DNA from: UBA1162 sp049513695
Lineage (GTDB): Bacteria; Chloroflexota; Dehalococcoidia; GIF9; UBA5629
NCBI GenBank assembly: GCA_049513695.1
Contig: JBEKVW010000104.1
Coordinates: forward strand, 1 to 6,591
DNA: 6,591 nt
Reading direction: 5' to 3'
Made by a program: the position numbers and the translations under genes. Under the pieces are notes generated by a model. The model was not told the DNA's origin. It was given only the letters and a program-made list of their open reading frames with translations, and did not search any database. Shown here one piece after another: positions 5,379-6,591 of the stretch (position 1 is its first letter; every line of letters starts with the position of its first letter).

Positions 5379-6551
5379 ATGTGGGCTTTTTCATCACCAA
5401 TGATATCTTACGGTGACAATGCACTGGAGTACATACTTCAGATCCGGGGTAACAAGGCTTTCGTTGTTGCAGACAAGAACATTGTAAAGCTGGGGCTTTT
5501 AAAGCTGGTGACAGACCAGCTCGATGCCGCCGGCAAAAAATGGGAAGTATTCGATGAAGTCGAGCCCGAACCTTCCCTCATAACGATTAAAAAGGGCGGC
5601 GCTGCGGTGGCTAAATTCCAGCCCGATTGGGTGATCGGCGTGGGTGGCGGTTCAGTCATGGATGCAGCCAAAGCCATTATTCTGTTGCTGGCGAGACCGG
5701 ACCTCGAGCCCGACGCTCTTTCACCGGCGGAGACGTACAATTTCAGGGACAAGGCCAGGCTTATGGCTATCCCTACCACCAGCGGCACCGGATCCGAAGC
5801 TACATGGGCCATTGTGCTCACCGACACGGTGCTCGGCCGCAAACTCGGCCTGGGCACACCCGAATGCATGCCTGATGTAGCCATACTCGATCCCGTTATG
5901 GTGATGGGCATGCCTCCGCAGATTACGGCCGATACCGGTATGGACGTCTTGTGTCATGCCATCGAAGGATACACATCTGCATGGGGCACCACCATTACCG
6001 ATGGGCCGGGACTGATAGCGACGCGACGGGTTTTCCAGTACCTGGTCAAAGCCTACAAGGATGGCTCCGACCTGGAAGCACGCACGGAAATGATGTACGC
6101 GGCCACATTGGGCGGTATGTCGTTCGGCAATTCGATGGCCGGCCTGGGGCACAGCCTGGGGCATGCACTGGGGGCTCTTTTCCACGTCCCCCACGGGCGA
6201 ACCGTTGGAATGTTCCTGCCGTATACGATGGAATACCTTGTGAACGGCTCGGAAGAGACCACGAGAAAATATGCCGAGATGGCCCGCTTTTGCCTTGGCG
6301 CCACCGGGGATGATAAGGCATGTGCTAAAGCCCTGATTGCCGCCGTGCGCAAACTGGCAAAAACCCTGGCACAACCGCTTTCGGTCAAAGATTGCAGCAT
6401 AGATAAAGGGAAATATGACAAGGCAATACCGGATCTGGTTGACCGTGCTTTGAATGAGACTATGACCATCACGGTCACACGGATCCCGGAGAGTGAAGAC
6501 CTGGCCAAAATGTTCGCCTATGTTTATGACGGCAAGCCAATCGATTTCTAA
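5379..6551 (+). CDS. Iron-containing alcohol dehydrogenase (group III)
   Basis: This complete 390-residue enzyme has the usual length for the family. The N-terminal Rossmann-like half carries Asp32 in VVADKN (suggesting NAD over NADP) and GVGGGS at 87-92 followed by VMDAAK; IPTTSGTGSE is also present. The C-terminal helical half carries the four metal ligands Asp189 and His193 (in MDVLCHAIE), His258 (in GLGHSLGH) and His272 (in HVPHG). The family oxidises alcohols to aldehydes or reduces aldehydes, using Fe2+ or another divalent metal. The substrate cannot be read from the sequence. It is clearly different from the ADH half of the fusion and belongs to another branch. GGGAGGT lies three to four bases before the ATG. 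It follows the SCP2 gene closely, and its own stop is 21 bases before the AOR start, so an scp2–adh–aor unit is likely. Confidence 0.92.
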   Translation: MWAFSSPMISYGDNALEYILQIRGNKAFVVADKNIVKLGLLKLVTDQLDAAGKKWEVFDEVEPEPSLITIKKGGAAVAKFQPDWVIGVGGGSVMDAAKAIILLLARPDLEPDALSPAETYNFRDKARLMAIPTTSGTGSEATWAIVLTDTVLGRKLGLGTPECMPDVAILDPVMVMGMPPQITADTGMDVLCHAIEGYTSAWGTTITDGPGLIATRRVFQYLVKAYKDGSDLEARTEMMYAATLGGMSFGNSMAGLGHSLGHALGALFHVPHGRTVGMFLPYTMEYLVNGSEETTRKYAEMARFCLGATGDDKACAKALIAAVRKLAKTLAQPLSVKDCSIDKGKYDKAIPDLVDRALNETMTITVTRIPESEDLAKMFAYVYDGKPIDF

Positions 6552-6591
6552 TGAAATTAGAGAGGTAAGACTATGAACGGATACTGGGGAA
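6473..6591. repeat. 119-bp terminal direct repeat, right copy
   Basis: Exact, same-orientation copy of bases 1-119, ending at the last base of the window. Merging the two copies gives a closed unit of 6472 bp. Confidence 0.95.
6573..6591 (+). CDS. Start of AOR-like gene, cut by the window edge
   Basis: MNGYWG is followed by two bases of a seventh codon, 21 bases after the alcohol dehydrogenase stop and behind GAGAGGT. In the left copy the frame continues only to codon 14. Whether this right copy continues into a full AOR (normally around 600 residues) or joins the truncated version cannot be seen here. The assignment rests on a very short match to the AOR N-terminus and on the MoaD neighbour. 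Confidence 0.45.

Noticed and set aside
5721..6374. 217-codon open frame on the minus strand inside the second ADH
   Set aside because: Antisense to intact Fe-ADH metal-ligand motifs, with no recognisable domain or ribosome binding site.
1..6591. The closed contig as a conventional plasmid or phage genome
   Set aside because: No replication, partition, mobilisation, integrase, capsid or toxin-antitoxin gene and no iteron-like repeats are visible. The content is metabolic and regulatory only.
1..6591. CRISPR arrays, tRNA or rRNA genes, insertion sequences
   Set aside because: No regularly spaced repeats, cloverleaf or rRNA-like sequence, or transposase with inverted ends was found. The only long direct repeat is the terminal 119 bp.

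Overview
This is a bacterial catabolic or redox gene cluster, probably from an uncultured strict anaerobe. It carries a TetR-family regulator, a HesB/IscA-like protein, a fused aldehyde dehydrogenase–iron alcohol dehydrogenase, a MoaD/ThiS-like sulfur carrier, an SCP2-type lipid-binding protein, a second iron alcohol dehydrogenase, and the first codons of what looks like a tungsten aldehyde:ferredoxin oxidoreductase (AOR). Strong AGGAGG-type ribosome binding sites and sigma70-like promoter elements argue for Bacteria. The AOR start plus MoaD argue for an anaerobe using a tungsten or molybdenum pterin cofactor. Phylum cannot be fixed from sequence alone; anaerobic Chloroflexota, Desulfobacterota or syntrophic Firmicutes would all fit.

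Layout. Bases 1-79 are the last 25 codons of an alcohol dehydrogenase and 101-145 is a truncated AOR start. A TetR-type repressor (163-900) lies on the minus strand. A 297-base divergent region holds promoters and a palindromic operator (1071-1092). Then on the plus strand come the HesB-like gene (1198-1524), the 885-residue ALDH-ADH fusion (1603-4260), an inverted repeat (4301-4349), the MoaD-like gene (4430-4717), a second regulatory region with a related operator (4836-4857), the SCP2 gene (4930-5337) and the second iron alcohol dehydrogenase (5379-6551). The AOR start appears again at the right edge (6573-6591).

The first 119 bases are identical to the last 119. The window is therefore a contig that closes on itself (unit 6472 bp). 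It is either a circular molecule, a tandemly repeated chromosomal block, or an assembly-graph loop. No replication, mobilisation or transposition gene is present, so an ordinary plasmid is not supported. The AOR reading frame loses its family resemblance within about ten bases of the end of the repeat. This suggests the repeat end is a real fork between an intact AOR and this truncated junction.

Working model (inference). The TetR protein binds the two related operators and represses two transcription units, hesB–aldh/adh and scp2–adh(–aor). Together these would interconvert an alcohol, its aldehyde and its acid. SCP2 would hold a hydrophobic substrate, and MoaD would serve the tungsten or molybdenum cofactor of the AOR.
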